Below are positions 35,004 to 46,665 of a stretch of 64,000 nucleotides of DNA, piece by piece. The stretch spans positions 23,792,875 through 23,856,874 of the forward strand of contig OY755170.1 in assembly GCA_963576735.1 (NCBI GenBank). The letters run 5' to 3'. This DNA is from Bedellia somnulentella. Lineage: Eukaryota; Arthropoda; Insecta; Lepidoptera; Bedelliidae. The stretch's first letter is position 1. Each line of letters begins with the position of its first letter. A program made the translations under genes and the position numbers. Under the pieces are notes generated by a model. The model was not told the DNA's origin and did no database searches. It worked only from the letters and a program-made list of their open reading frames with translations.

Positions 35004-35679
35004 AAATTTTGTAAAAAAAGTTATGGGTAAAGGATGGTAACTGTTATAGTATAGCTTGAGAATATTGTGTAGGTGGTTGCTAGGTAGGAAACAGGTTCTA
35101 GAGACCAAGGTCAAACGAGCTGACCTCCAACAGAAATAACGACCTTTTGTTTAATGACGACAACACCCTATTTGCTGATATCTAATGCTTATGTGTATTA
35201 TTTTGTTTCGGAAAGGTTATGAAATGTCTTGCCTTCAAACTTTATACTTACTTAAACTTCCGGCTATACACCCCAAAAAGACTCAGAAAAAAAACTTTTA
35301 GAAACTGAGTGGTAGTGAAGTGTCTGGGGGTTTTAACCTCAGACTTCTGTTACAGTAAATGAATTTAAATGTTCGAGGGGGGGGGGGATTTATTTTTTAT
35401 ACTATAAAGTATAAAGATTACACAACTTTTTTTGTGCTTTTGTTTTTTTTTATATTTTTACAGAAACTATGAAAAGTTGATATTATAAGTTGAATAATAC
35501 CTAAAGAACATAAAATAATATTTTCTTATAATGTTGGAGGGTCATAACGCCATTGGACAGGTAGTACGTAGGTAAGTACGTAGAACGTAGAAAAATCGCA
35601 TCCAAAATGTAAAGAACATATTATTTTTTTACATGCCTTTGCAGGTTGCGATTGGACATCAGCATTTTTCAATACACTG
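35004..35679. other. Unassigned stretch with a poly-G run
   Basis: Ten or so consecutive G at about 35378-35388 follow GTTCGAG. A faint family B-like tail lies near 35260. Confidence 0.4.
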
Positions 35680-35872
35680 TTACATGACTTAATACAACTT
35701 AGCCATGTAGGTTTCCTCACGATGTTTTCCCTCACCGCTAACAACCATAATAAATTATCAACACATATGTCTTTAGAAAAGACAAATTGGTGTAGGCCTG
35801 ACCCGGGATAAGAACACTAGTCGTCTGCACGATAAGTGGTGTTCTACCCACTGAGCTATCACGTCGTCTGAA
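35680..35872 (-). repeat. SINE-T 5' half
   Basis: Contains the reversed tRNA head with CCACTGAGCTATCACGTCGT and the GACAAATTGGTGTAGGCCTG block. Truncated before the middle of the body. Confidence 0.85.
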
Positions 35873-36119
35873 CGACGTCGTCGTCACGTGGGGCTGGAAG
35901 TACCTAGCCGGTTCTTAAATACTGTCACTGGCCATTTATTTTAAAAATAGAACACCTAGACAAAAATATGAAATGGTGTTCGATTTTCAATTATTTTTTT
36001 AATACTAATCTGCTAAATCACAATCATATTCATTATTTTATTAAGAAGGATTAGACTCGCAAAGAGAACTGAGTAACAGTAATTGCATTGCATCTTTGTG
36101 GCCGTCCAACAAAGACAAT

Positions 36120-37212
36120 ATTCAACTTGCTTTAAAAATTAAAAATAACGATGAGGTTCGTATACCGTACCATCAAGAGGTAGAATGAAACCTCTAGTGT
36201 CAATGACGAGAAAAAAACTGGCAGACTTCGTTCCGTTAGGATTCCAGGGGTGATCAAAGCAATCAAGGCGCGTGCAACAAGAAATCCCGACCGCAAGTAA
36301 AAGTTGATGTCTTTGAAGATGGGTTTAACCAGAAGTACCGTAAAAAAAATACTCGATAAAAACCTGGGACCATAAGCTTACCGAAAAAATAGTGGACATA
36401 TTCTGAAAGTGCGTCTGATAGCTATGAGAGCCAAAAAATGCAAAGAATTGCTTAAGCTATACTCACAACCATAAATAAAATAAAAAGGAAAGAAATATTT
36501 TTAAGTGATTGTTGGGCGACGCAGTTGGAGACCCATTTGACTACCTTTTCCCCATTCAACTTCCAAAAGTGGATAGAGAATTACTATCTCTGAAGCTGTG
36601 GGCAAGAAGAAAACACCGTGATATCCTGTTTACAGACGTGATTTTTTTAATGTTTAGGAGAAATACAACAAAAAAATGTCAGGGTTTACGCTACCAGCTC
36701 TGCGGCTGCTGGAAATGCCATTCCTAGAGTGCAGCACGGTCATCATCCACCATCAATCATGATTTAGTTGTAGTGTGATTAGTTATATCATGATTAGTTA
36801 GTCCTACTATGGCCCTACTGAAGTGCATTTTTGTGAAAAAGGTGTCAAAACGAGTGCAAAAGTGTACGGAGACACGGTTTTAGATCGCATAGTAAAAGAT
36901 CTGCCCTAGACACTCTTTGGAGGACGGCCATTTGTGTTTCAACAGGACTCTGCATCTGCTCATAAGGCCAAAACAACTCAGGAGTGGTTTGAGCGCCAGA
37001 ATGTCGAGCTATTAAGGCATCAAGATTGGCCCTCATCTAGCCCTGACCTCAATCTACTGGATTACAAAATTTAGCAGGAATTAGAGAAGAAGGTCTGTTC
37101 TAAACCTCTGAAAAATTTGAGCAGCCTAAAGTCATCATTGACTAAAGCAGTGACCAATATCGACATGAATATGGGCCGTGCTGATATTGAAGACATGAAA
37201 GATTGAAGGCAT
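36120..37212 (+). pseudogene. Tc1/mariner-superfamily transposase remnant (DDE type), broken and interrupted by a repeat
   Basis: N-terminal helix-turn-helix region: frames near 36230-36450 read SVRIPGVIKAIKARATRNPD and later AMRAKKCKELLK. After a repeat insertion, HRDILFTD (first catalytic Asp) appears at about 36617. Near 36940 comes FQQDSASAHKAKTTQEWFER, then DWPSSSPDLNLLDYK with the later catalytic Asp. The C-terminus runs through ELEKKVCSKPLKNL to about 37200. Several stops and frame changes, and a family B insertion at 36456-36602, make it inactive. The QQDSAPAHK/DWPSSSPDLNPLDY style suggests a maT/DD37D-like group rather than classical mariner. Terminal repeats are not identified. Confidence 0.85.
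36456..36602 (+). repeat. Family B fragment inserted in the mariner remnant
   Basis: GTTGGGCGACGCAGTTGGAG to AGAATTACTATCTCTGAAG, preceded by a reversed tail-like CTATACTCACAACCATAAAT. It separates the transposase helix-turn-helix part from the DDE part. Confidence 0.72.
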
Positions 37213-37216
37213 TTGT

Positions 37217-37847
37217 AAAAAACCGGCCAAGTGCGAGTCGGATCGCGCACTAAGGGTTCCGTACTATCATATATATAGAAAATCCCGTTTGTGTGAAAAT
37301 CATGGGAGCCAAATTAGGTAAGTAATTTGATTTATGACGTTTAAAAATAGAACTACGAGCTAGATCTCATTCAAACCAATTTTCGTTAGTAGTTTGTGTA
37401 GTAATACACATCATATATTTTTTTCAGTATTATCATGCCCATATTTTAGAAGTTACGGGGGGGGGACACACATTTTAGCACTTTGAAAAAGTCTCTCGCG
37501 CAAACTATTCAGTTTTGAAAAAAATGATATAAGAAACCTCAACATCATTTTCAAAAACCTTTTGATAAATACCCCACACGTATAGGTTTGATGAAAAAAA
37601 AAATTTTGAGTTTCAGTTCTATGTATGGGGAACCCTAAAAATTTTGGTTTTTTTTTCAGATTTTATTTTAAAATCTTAATGCGGTTTACAGAATACATCT
37701 ACGCACCAATTTCCAATAATGTAGTTCTTATAGTTTCGGAATAAACTGGCTGTGACATACGGACGGACGGACGGACGGACAGACAGACAGACATGACGAA
37801 TCTATAAGGGTCCCGTTTTTGCCATTTGGCTACGGAACCCTAAAAAA
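37217..37847 (+). repeat. Interspersed repeat with AAAACCGGCCAAGTGCGAG start and GGAACCCTAAAA end
   Basis: Both ends match an element widespread in insect genomes (GTGCGAGTCGGATCGCGCAC near the start, TTTGGCTACGGAACCCTAAA at the end). A (GGAC)n/(AGAC)n run lies at 37763-37792. Adjoins the mariner remnant. No coding content. Confidence 0.8.
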
Positions 37848-38047
37848 TAGTGGCAACCGTTTTAAATAAATTTTGTGTTTAATGTAAGCTAATTAAATTA
37901 CCATTTATTTTAAAAAAACTTTTTTGAATATCATGACTAATTTTAATTTTATAGCCAATTTTGTTTGTAACAGAATTTAAGCACCGACTAGGTATTTTAA
38001 TAACATACTTTTCCCAATAACCATGAATCAATCACCAGCTCTAGATA

Positions 38048-38150
38048 ATTCATGGATGTAGACGAAGGTAGAGAGGTTTGCCAGGATCTTACGAATTGGC
38101 GTTCGATAGTCTCTGCTTACCCCAATGGGAATTAACGGCGTGAGTATGGT
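38048..38150 (+). pseudogene. Short RTE LINE 3' end
   Basis: About 100 bases ending CCCAATGGGAATTAACGGCGTGAGTATGG; last codons of the RTE ORF only. Confidence 0.65.
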
Positions 38151-38462
38151 AGTGAAGAAATCGTAAATACTAAACTTCGATTTAACGGAATTATATACTC
38201 GTAACATACATCATATCAATTAAATTAAGCAGTTCAGTTATCAAATTATATTTATTTGGGCTTTGTTTTTCTTTTTGTGTACTCGTCTAGTTTCCATGTC
38301 CCCCAGGTTTGAAGCGGTTTTACCCCAACTATTCGTATGACAATCATATTTAATTTTGAATGGTATCGTTGTATTAACTAATAAACAATAATTTTACATG
38401 CTTTCGATACTTTAATATTTAATATTATAGGTTTTTTCGATAATTATTGAAAGAAAATGACG

Positions 38463-38678
38463 TTATTTACTATGTCCCCCTCGGGATCGTGGAACTTCAA
38501 CTCCAAATAAATCTCTAAATTTGTATGAAAAGTACATTCGAATTTCATTCACCTTTATGAAGAATATTGATGAGATCAATCTTTTTATTATAAATACCAT
38601 TAATTTTCTCTTTTGATTATCAAAATAACAGTTTAAATCAAAATCCAGAGTTTCCGAATCATCAAAATCCGAAACCAT
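38463..38678 (-). CDS. Short hypothetical frame, probably not a gene
   Basis: 71 codons from an ATG at 38678: an acidic start (MVSDFDDSETLDFDLN), a lysine-rich middle, then RDLFGVEVPRSRGGHSK. No splice sites or promoter are apparent. It might be a transposon remnant; little supports it. Confidence 0.12.
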   Translation of the reverse strand: MVSDFDDSETLDFDLNCYFDNQKRKLMVFIIKRLISSIFFIKVNEIRMYFSYKFRDLFGVEVPRSRGGHSK

Positions 38679-38679
38679 G

Positions 38680-39484
38680 AGTTATTTGACTGTAAAGGAT
38701 TTTTTTTCCTGTTTAATAGATTTATTACATTCTGACTATATTGTTAATCTTATTTTTTGGTTCTTTATTTTTTTCTATGACATTTAATTGGCGAAAAAGG
38801 GCATTAAGTGTGGCTGTGTGAGGTGGTCATTTTTTTTGGTACGATGTTGTTACCTAGTTTTTTAAGGTAAAGTGGAATTTTAACCTTAGTTATAAGTAGT
38901 TTATTTAACTAATTGTGATCGCAATAAAATTATTTACTCGTCATTTATCATAGTAATTCATTACAAAAATAAATTTATAAAAATGAATTTTGTTAATCCG
39001 AAACCTCTTTTCCGAAACCGTTAACATGGTAACGTATTAGGAGAATGCTCTTGGTTTCGGAATGGACAGCAAAAAGGTTGTTTTAAACTGTTGCTTTTTA
39101 AAGTAGTAAATTTAATTCAAACTTAGTTGATTAAATTTGGCTAATATGATTATTATTTACGAAAAAAAATATATTTTATATCTTTTCCGAGAAAATGTGA
39201 CATCACTCATTTTATAGTTTTTATTTCATTTATTTACATTTTAATAAACTATTGTTCTTGTTTATACTACGGTTGCACTTTGTAACTTTTTTTTAAATAC
39301 TATATACAGTCAATAAATACTCATTATGAATGACGCTCGGAAATAAACTTTTATTTACATAATTTTTATTTTGCAGAAAAGAATTATTTATTGGCGACGC
39401 TAGTTTTTGAGACACGGCACCTAAGTATGGTTAAAAATATTATTGGATATTATAATCTCATAAATAAAGCACAATGCTTTTGAT
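38680..39484. other. AT-rich stretch, nothing recognised
   Basis: Several CCGAAACC words occur near 39000-39060 with no clear structure. Confidence 0.4.
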
Positions 39485-39545
39485 TGTGTTGAAGCATATA
39501 ACGAGACAAAATTATTTGTTTTGTCTCGTTATATGCTTCAACACA
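39485..39545. repeat. Perfect 27-bp inverted repeat with 7-base loop
   Basis: Left arm 39485-39511 and right arm 39519-39545 are exact reverse complements (core GAAGCATATAACGAGACAAA). The loop is TTATTTG. No flanking element boundary is recognised. Confidence 0.93.
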
Positions 39546-40992
39546 TGCCTTAAGGTTCCATTCGGTTGCTTTTGTCTTCCTATGACCGATACTGTCCCCT
39601 TTATTTTTTAGAAGTTTTGTCTTATGATGTTATATTATGTGTAACCTTTTATGTATGTTTTTTCGTAATATTCTTAAACATAGTCCTAACTTTATTATTT
39701 GTTTAATATTTTATAAGGACATCAGTGCAAATAGTAGAAATAAGTAAATTAAAACTTGCCATGTTCCAAAAAGTAACGTAATGGATCTCTAATAGGTCTT
39801 TCTTAGTTCAAAATAATACTTTTAAGATAATATAATTTATTTTTCTTATCTTAATAAAGTTATATTTAAAATAAAACTGAAATTTTAATTATGCTCTTTA
39901 TTTTTTATAAATTATCAATATCTATAAATGGTCACGGCATGGAAATAAATTACACCCCATGATACATAGAAATCATCTTATTTCGAAAATTATTCATAAC
40001 ATCTGTGATCTTTTACTATTTTATGATACTTTAATGTATATTAACTCAGTAATAGTAAAAAAACTCATATTCTCGTACTTTTTTGAAAAATCTTCATTTT
40101 GGATGATGGTACACCTAAAAATAAATTGGCCCATTTACTATTTTGTGTTTGTAGCGCCATCTATGATCATGGCTCTCCATTAAATAAACTTATGCTACTC
40201 AACACTAGATGGCGAAAATAAGTTGTAAGCCAATTGTAAAATGAAGGAGTTCAGGGTTGACTATCAAGACACTAGATGTCTCTAGTGAAATTACTTAATA
40301 ATGTTTTTGGGGTTTTGTTGTCAACAAAAAACCCTTAAAATATAGCCATGTCAGTCTATCTACACACACAGTCCACAGCATAGGACGTAGATGATTGGGT
40401 TCAGGCAGTTGTCATTTAATTACAATATACAAAATTGCAAAGACAAGAAAATGGTACCAAAAACACCAAAATATATTGTAACTGCTACTGCACACATAAA
40501 GACATTTTTTTATACAACAGACATATATCCTATCCTAAGATACGTCCTTCTAAAATGTATTGAGTATGCAATATCTGGTTTTTTTTTGAGTTAGGAATGC
40601 ATTTGCAAAATGGTTGTTGGTTCTTAATAAATAAAAAAATATCATTATCAAAGTACTTATTGTAGCAAGTAGAACTAAATTAGAAGAAAACTACTATTAA
40701 GTTAGGTTTTGCTAGAAAGTATAAAAGTATTATGATTTTTGTGTCTTTGCAAATGTCTATTTGTTCAAATATTTGTCAAAACACAATCATATACATACTT
40801 AGTTCATTTATAATACAGATAGATGGCGCTGGTAACATAGCTTTCAAATGGCATTTTTGTATCCATATTTTTTTTATATAGTAAGAGCGGTATTAGAAAG
40901 CATAAACATTTGATATTAAAAATTATTTATATTATGTTTGAAATTTAATTATAAATTTGTTCTTTATTTAATTATGTAAAACGTAATGGGGA
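39546..40992. other. AT-rich stretch, nothing recognised
   Basis: Short frames only. TAGATGGCG words recur at 40208 and 40824. Confidence 0.4.
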
Positions 40993-41105
40993 AGTGCCAT
41001 TTTAAGCCGTTGTTGGCGATGAGGCTTGATACGCATCACCAACGATACAAAAAAATTACCGTCTTTGGCTACCTCTATAAGAGATGTATAGCTGTGATTA
41101 TGTAA
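40993..41105 (+). repeat. Family B repeat, decayed
   Basis: TTTAAGCCGTTGTTGGCGAT through TATAGCTGTGATTATG. Confidence 0.55.
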
Positions 41106-41392
41106 AAAATATGTGTTAAAAATAATGTTTAAAAAAAATAATAGATTTGAGATTAGATGTATTAGATTGTGCATCTTCAGTTATAAACATAACGATGTAG
41201 GTATATAAATATTAAATATTGGTTTTGGGTTTTATATATTAACTTATAGACTTAAAATGAAAACGATTATCAGAGAGATAAAGAATTAAGAGATGCATGA
41301 AAAAAAAGATATCAAAATAGCTCGAAAGCGGAAAACTGCTAAAATTTGGGATTAAAGTTTGAAAATTTTGACAATTCTTGATTAAGCATACA

Positions 41393-41580
41393 AACATACG
41401 TACACTAATGCCATTAGTTCCCATTGGAGCAGGCAGAAACTATCGATCGCCACTTGGTGAGATCATGGCAAACTTCTGGAGCCTCATGTACATTCTTCAA
41501 TCTTTTCATACATGGTTTTTTATTCTTCAGACTACGGATGCCTACCTTTTTGAGTACATTTTCAGGATTTAGCAGTATAA
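41393..41580 (-). pseudogene. RTE LINE 3' end
   Basis: Begins CATACGTACACTAATGCCATT and carries the conserved ACTATCGATCGCCACTT block. Diverged and 5'-truncated. Confidence 0.7.
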
Positions 41581-41644
41581 AAATTAGTATGTATTTTTTC
41601 TGTTGCAATTTAAATGAATAAACTACATAATCTTTACCTACCCA

Positions 41645-41862
41645 GTGTTCACGGCTAAATATTATAAGACGAGCTAGCTAGAGCCTCGGACTCAACAGTT
41701 TCTTAACCATATATGAAAGTTGATTGGGGAGAAGAAAGGAAAAATAAAGAGTCCTTTGTGATGGGTTTCCAACCAGACTCCCGACAACTTCTTTAAAAAC
41801 TCAATACCCTTAGTCGCCTCGTAAATATGTTTAGGTGTTTGCCACTCAATCACGCTTAAACT
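41645..41862 (-). repeat. Family B repeat, diverged
   Basis: GTTCACGGCTAAATATTATA to ACCCTTAGTCGCCTCGTAAA. Confidence 0.7.
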
Positions 41863-42344
41863 ATAGAAAGGGTTTTGATGAAGTTAGGTTATGGCTGTAA
41901 TATATATAGGATACTTTCAATTCTTACAAACTTAAAGAAATCCTAAATGACCTTTTAGACAGAAGAAGAATTGATCTTCTTCATTTATATAATATATATC
42001 GATTGCTATATCTACTAAACAATGCTCTACACAGGAGATATGTAGAGCTTAAGAGAGGAAGTACGTAAAGTTTCTTGTTTAGCCCATTTTCTCCCTTTGT
42101 CATCGTACGAAGATGCCACTTGAGAACCTTTTGTTGAGTGAACTAACCTTAGTTTTACTTTATTTTCCCTACCAACTTTCTGAAGTGGCCAAAATGATTC
42201 AAATTCGTACTACCTAACCTACCACTTTTTGAGAATGACTAAACTCGTAACTGTAGGTAGGTAAATGTCGTAAAATTAATCTTCGATAAAATAAGTAAAA
42301 CAAATTAACGAGTAAATGAAACATGACGAACCAAAACTTCAATG

Positions 42345-42595
42345 TTTTCAGTTACCAGTAACGCAAAGTCACCCTTCTTGTAATTCATCTCGATTTGCAC
42401 CTCGTCTTGAGGAAGTGGGGCCAACAAGGACAGGATATTTTTAAGAGTTCCAAAGGGAACGTTTTTTAATTAGTCACAAGTCTCAAGACGATTCTGTTTT
42501 GGTGAACAATTTCAGTTTCTGAGGTTCGTTTACTGACAAATTCGGTAGTTGGTGCAGCAACACTTTTATTTCTTTTTAAAAATGTCATAGTATAA
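42345..42595 (-). pseudogene. Possible decayed coding fragment
   Basis: The minus strand gives protein-like text in two frames: FVSKRTSETEIVHQNRIVLR, then after a stop or frameshift NVPFGTLKNILSLLAPLPQD followed by EVQIEMNYKKGDFALLVTEN. The change of frame near 42470 suggests a pseudogene. The source is not recognised. Confidence 0.3.
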
Positions 42596-42599
42596 CCTT

Positions 42600-43770
42600 T
42601 ACAATAGTAATATTATTTCAAATAGAGAGAGATTGCTAAAGCATATCGAAATCAATCATAAAGTTAAAAGTTGAGCGGAAAAAATTGGTTGAGATAAATA
42701 TATTTGGCGATGGGTTTTGAATATTTATCTACCAACAATTACTTAAAGATCTTAGTACCTTAAGGCCTGTCATATCAAAAATCGAAATTTTATTTAAAAG
42801 TCAATCGAGTGTAAGGTGGTGCATCACTGGTCGTTCATATTCAAACAATTTAAATAACGGTTTCAAAAAGATACAAGCAATTGGAGCAGAGCTAAAATAG
42901 AATAAACCATAGTAATACGATATATTTATAAAATCATTTAAAAAATATATTTAATAAATTATTCCAGATCACCTGTTATTTAGAAAAGTACTTATTTTAA
43001 TAGTGTTTTTCAGAAAAAGGAGCCACAATCTAACACATAATGTCTGTGATCAATTTTAAATCTTATCACATATGAAGCTTCTGATAACTTGAAACTTATT
43101 TTCTTTCACCATTTAATTCTGTAAGGGTAGGCACTATTCAGTTCAACAGCTTAAAGATGAGCAAGTTCCATAAATTAAAATCTGTTATTATTGCTCAGTG
43201 TTTTACTGGCAAAAGAAGACAGGCAAGTGGAACTTGACAGTGTAAACAGAGCACATGACACTAAGAATCACCCAGACTCATTCGCGCGGCAAAAAATCTT
43301 CCCTCGAGAAAAATACGAGAGCAAATTGTAACATCATCGCAACGTGAAATTAAGTGCCCGCTTTCTGCGAGCTATGTGTTTAATTAAACTTTCAATAAAG
43401 CATTTCAAAACAGCCAGTCCGTGGCTAAATACAAAATATCCATACCATTGCTAAATACTTTTGTTTCAACAATGGAAGAATTACATAAGTTTTTATGATT
43501 TTTATGTCAGTTTAAAATAGAACTCCATTATAGTTTACCACCATGGATGTTATAATACTTCAAGTTGTTTTATAAGTAATGTAGTTGGATTGAAATCCCT
43601 TACGATGCCTGATTAAGATGGCTAATTCAATGTGTCTAAAATAAATGAATTAAACCATTTTGGGATCGAATTTGTGAGTTTTAGTTGTTTCTTGTTAAAA
43701 TAGTGTAGGGTTGAAGCAGCAATTCCCTATAATAATAAAACGGAAAATCTTATTTATGTAGTTTTTATAT
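42600..43770. other. AT-rich stretch before the RT-nuclease element
   Basis: No frame or repeat family recognised. Confidence 0.4.
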
Positions 43771-45594
43771 ATGTTAATATATAAAAACATGTACATCGCA
43801 CATGGCGCCGGCGAAGTCCTTTTGAAGGTGGATGTGAAAAACGCATTCAATTCAGTAGATCGGGCCGCCTTGTTGGCTCAAGTGAAAGAAAAAGCACCTT
43901 CAATTTTTAATTATGTTTGGCAGAGCTATAAAAAACCCTCAAATTTATTATATAAACAAAATTTAATAAAATCGTGTGTCGGTTGCCAACAAGGTGACCC
44001 CCTGGGGCCAGCAATATTCAGCCTAGCCATTCATCCACTCATTGAATCTCTCGCCTCCAAGTTCAATGTGTGGTACCTAGACGATGGAACCTTAGGTGGA
44101 AATGCAAACATAGTTTTAAAAGACCTTGAGAATTTAAAATTGAGTTTTTCTTCTATTGGCCTTGATTTAAATTTTGACAAATGCGAATTATATATAAATA
44201 AAAGCCTTACAGACGAAAATAAATCTCAGATTATACAAAAATTCAATGAAATAGCCCCAAATATTACAATCCTTAGTGATGATTCGCTCCATCTTCTAGG
44301 TGCCCCTCTGAACGAGGATTCAGTGTCCGGTTTTGTTAAAGATAAAATTTCAAAATTCAATCAATCTTCAGAACGCCTGCAAATTATCAATCCACATTTG
44401 GCCTACACGCTTATTAAATTCTGTTTGTTTGTTCCTAAATTTACATATGTATTAAGGTGTTGCGACATCTGGAGGCATGTTTCGGCATTAAATGATTTGG
44501 ACAACATTATACAAGATACTTTAAGCAAAATCCTAAATTGTAAATTCGATGACAACAGCTGGGCTCAGGCTTCCCTTCCAGTTCGTTTTGGTGGCCTGGG
44601 TATTCGCAAAACATCCGATGTGGCTTTACCAGCTTTCTTGTCATCTGTGCATTCCACTATGACCCTATACCATCAAATTATCAGTCCCTCTTTAGGTGAG
44701 GCCGAGGTCAGTGGAATGAGCGATGCCAAGATTGCTTGGATATCCATGCTTGGTTCCAATTCTTCTATCCCGACAAAATTGGCTAGCCAGAGGTCATGGG
44801 ATGACATACTGTGCGGACGGATTCAATTAAACCTTTTGAATTCTGCTTCCGACCCCGCACAGCGTGCTCGTCTTATGGCTTCTGCAGAGCCTGAGTCGGG
44901 TTATTGGTTGAATGCGTTACCATCTGAGGCGATTGGTACCCTTCTCGATAGGTCTACTTTTTGTTTGGGGGTCTGTCTGAGAATTGGTGCCCAAATCAAT
45001 GAAATTCATCGCTGCCGCTGTGGAGTGCAAGTCGATCTTCAGGGTCACCACGGTCTTTCGTGCCCCCGCAGTGCAGGTCGCCTGTCACGCCATGCTGCCC
45101 TCAACGATATCATCCGTCGGGCTCTTGTCAGCGTCCATGTACCAGCTGTTTTGGAACCCCCTGGGTTGATACGGGACGATGGCAAGAGACCGGACGGTAT
45201 GACTTTGTTGCCTTGGAGGAATGGCAGGGCGTTAATATGGGATGCAACGTGTGTTGATACCCTAGCGCCTTGCCATTTATCAGGGTCGGCATCGCAAACA
45301 GGTGCTGCTGCAGCCAATGCCGAGAGTTTCAAACGTCGAAAATATTCTGGATTACTGAATGATTATCATTTTATTCCATTCGCCGTTGAAACTCTCGGCA
45401 CATGGGGCAAGGAGGCGCGGGTTTTCTTCAAAGATCTCTCAGCCCGCCTAGTGGAAGTCAGTGGTGATCCTAGGGCTGGCAGCTACCTCGGCCAACGAAT
45501 TAGCATAGCCATTCAAAGAGGAAATGCTGCCAGTATTTTAGGCACGATACCGCTTTGCGAGAGCGATGAATTTCATGAAATTTTCCATCTTTAG
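43771..45594 (+). CDS. 5'-truncated reverse transcriptase with C-terminal restriction-like nuclease region (non-LTR-like element)
   Basis: An open frame of 607 residues with no internal stop; the first ~10 codons are probably flanking sequence, because the element seems to begin inside the RT domain near 43790. RT motif A is LLKVDVKNAFNSVD (Asp21), motif B is QQGDPLGPAIFS (73-84) and motif C is YLDD (102-105). Farther on lie CxC at 415/417, His426-His427 and Cys431, a zinc-binding pattern, then RPD at 473-475 with Asp491 and Asp496. This resembles the CCHC plus RPD...D layout of restriction-like endonuclease non-LTR retrotransposons such as the R2 group. YLDD instead of the usual F/YADD is unusual for LINEs. 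The N-terminal region is missing, so this copy cannot be complete, yet the remaining frame is intact, suggesting recent insertion. I know similar RT-nuclease proteins from many invertebrate genomes but cannot give a clade name. Confidence 0.85.
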   Translation: MLIYKNMYIAHGAGEVLLKVDVKNAFNSVDRAALLAQVKEKAPSIFNYVWQSYKKPSNLLYKQNLIKSCVGCQQGDPLGPAIFSLAIHPLIESLASKFNVWYLDDGTLGGNANIVLKDLENLKLSFSSIGLDLNFDKCELYINKSLTDENKSQIIQKFNEIAPNITILSDDSLHLLGAPLNEDSVSGFVKDKISKFNQSSERLQIINPHLAYTLIKFCLFVPKFTYVLRCCDIWRHVSALNDLDNIIQDTLSKILNCKFDDNSWAQASLPVRFGGLGIRKTSDVALPAFLSSVHSTMTLYHQIISPSLGEAEVSGMSDAKIAWISMLGSNSSIPTKLASQRSWDDILCGRIQLNLLNSASDPAQRARLMASAEPESGYWLNALPSEAIGTLLDRSTFCLGVCLRIGAQINEIHRCRCGVQVDLQGHHGLSCPRSAGRLSRHAALNDIIRRALVSVHVPAVLEPPGLIRDDGKRPDGMTLLPWRNGRALIWDATCVDTLAPCHLSGSASQTGAAAANAESFKRRKYSGLLNDYHFIPFAVETLGTWGKEARVFFKDLSARLVEVSGDPRAGSYLGQRISIAIQRGNAASILGTIPLCESDEFHEIFHL

Positions 45595-45680
45595 TAGGTA
45601 TTTATTTAGTTTTATATTTTAATTTAGGTTGTAAATTGTCTATGTAAATATTTTTAATTATTCTTGAATAAAGTTTTAGT
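45595..45680 (+). other. 3' UTR and tail of the RT-nuclease element
   Basis: The AT-rich tail after the stop includes AATAAA near 45667. The motif TATGTAAATATTTTT is shared in part with the second copy's tail (ATGTAAATATTTTT near 14431). The exact end and any target-site duplication are not clear. Confidence 0.45.
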
Positions 45681-46029
45681 ACTTCATTGTTAATATTAAA
45701 TACATAGTGTATGTTGGGTGGATATCATTAGCATACTAAATCTATGGTGGATATCAAGTGATAGATGTCATTTAAGTTCAATTGAGGTGATTTGAATAAA
45801 TTTAAAAAGATACTGAGTTTTGACTTTATTTCAAATTGAACAAAGTTATAAGTATCCAGCCTATAAAACATTTGAAAGTTTTTTCACGTTAAAAAGACTA
45901 TAAATGATTGAATTGGATATCCATTCGCATTTTTTCCTTTGAAGTTTTAACAAAAGCATATTAAAAATAATTGTTATGAGAAGAAAAAAACATAAAGCAT
46001 AAAGTTATCTCATGAAGGTAAATGGTGGG

Positions 46030-46140
46030 TTCATACATACATACATACATACATATACTCACGCCATTAATTCCCATTGGGGAAGGCAGAGACTATCGAT
46101 CGCCACTTCGTACGATCCTGACAAACCTCTCTAGCTTCTA
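46030..46140 (-). pseudogene. Short RTE LINE 3' end with CATA tail
   Basis: Starts with about five CATA units, then the TATACTCACGCCATTAATTC end. The bases AGTAAATGGTGGGT flank it on both sides (near 46017-46029, partly, and 46140-46153), suggesting a target-site duplication of about 11-13 bp. Confidence 0.72.
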
Positions 46141-46665
46141 GTAAATGGTGGGTACTTTTAGTATAAGAGAAATAGAAACAAGATCAAGCCCCACTTCACA
46201 AAATAAAGCTATAAAGTAATATTTTTCATTGTATTAAATAATTAAAAAGCCGTTAAACAATTTGATGACGTGAGTAATAAGACTAAGAAGGTATAGCTAG
46301 GGTCTGCAAGTACAAATTAGTGCAGCAAGTCTTCGTATGTACCGGAATCGGTGGCAAGTGGTACGTACCCATCATTTTCGAACAACACCATAATTGGTGT
46401 GATTATTCTCACACAGTATGGTGTGCAAATTGCAACGTTTCGTTAATTGAAAAATAATGTTTTCTTGTTGGCAAGCAGCTCGTAATTGCCAGAGCTTCAT
46501 AATTAGCGCCATTTATTGTGCGACTAGGTGATTGCAGTTTTTGTGGTTATAGGACGCGACACTTGTATAAACAATATAAACATACATTGGGATATACTAA
46601 CAAGAGTTTTTTACCCTTTCTGAGTGAAGCTAGTGTACAATTTACTTAAAATATGTCTATTTCAG

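Noticed and set aside
45045..45332. Antisense and alternate frames within the RT-nuclease ORF
   Set aside because: Shadows of the 607-codon frame, which carries all recognisable motifs.
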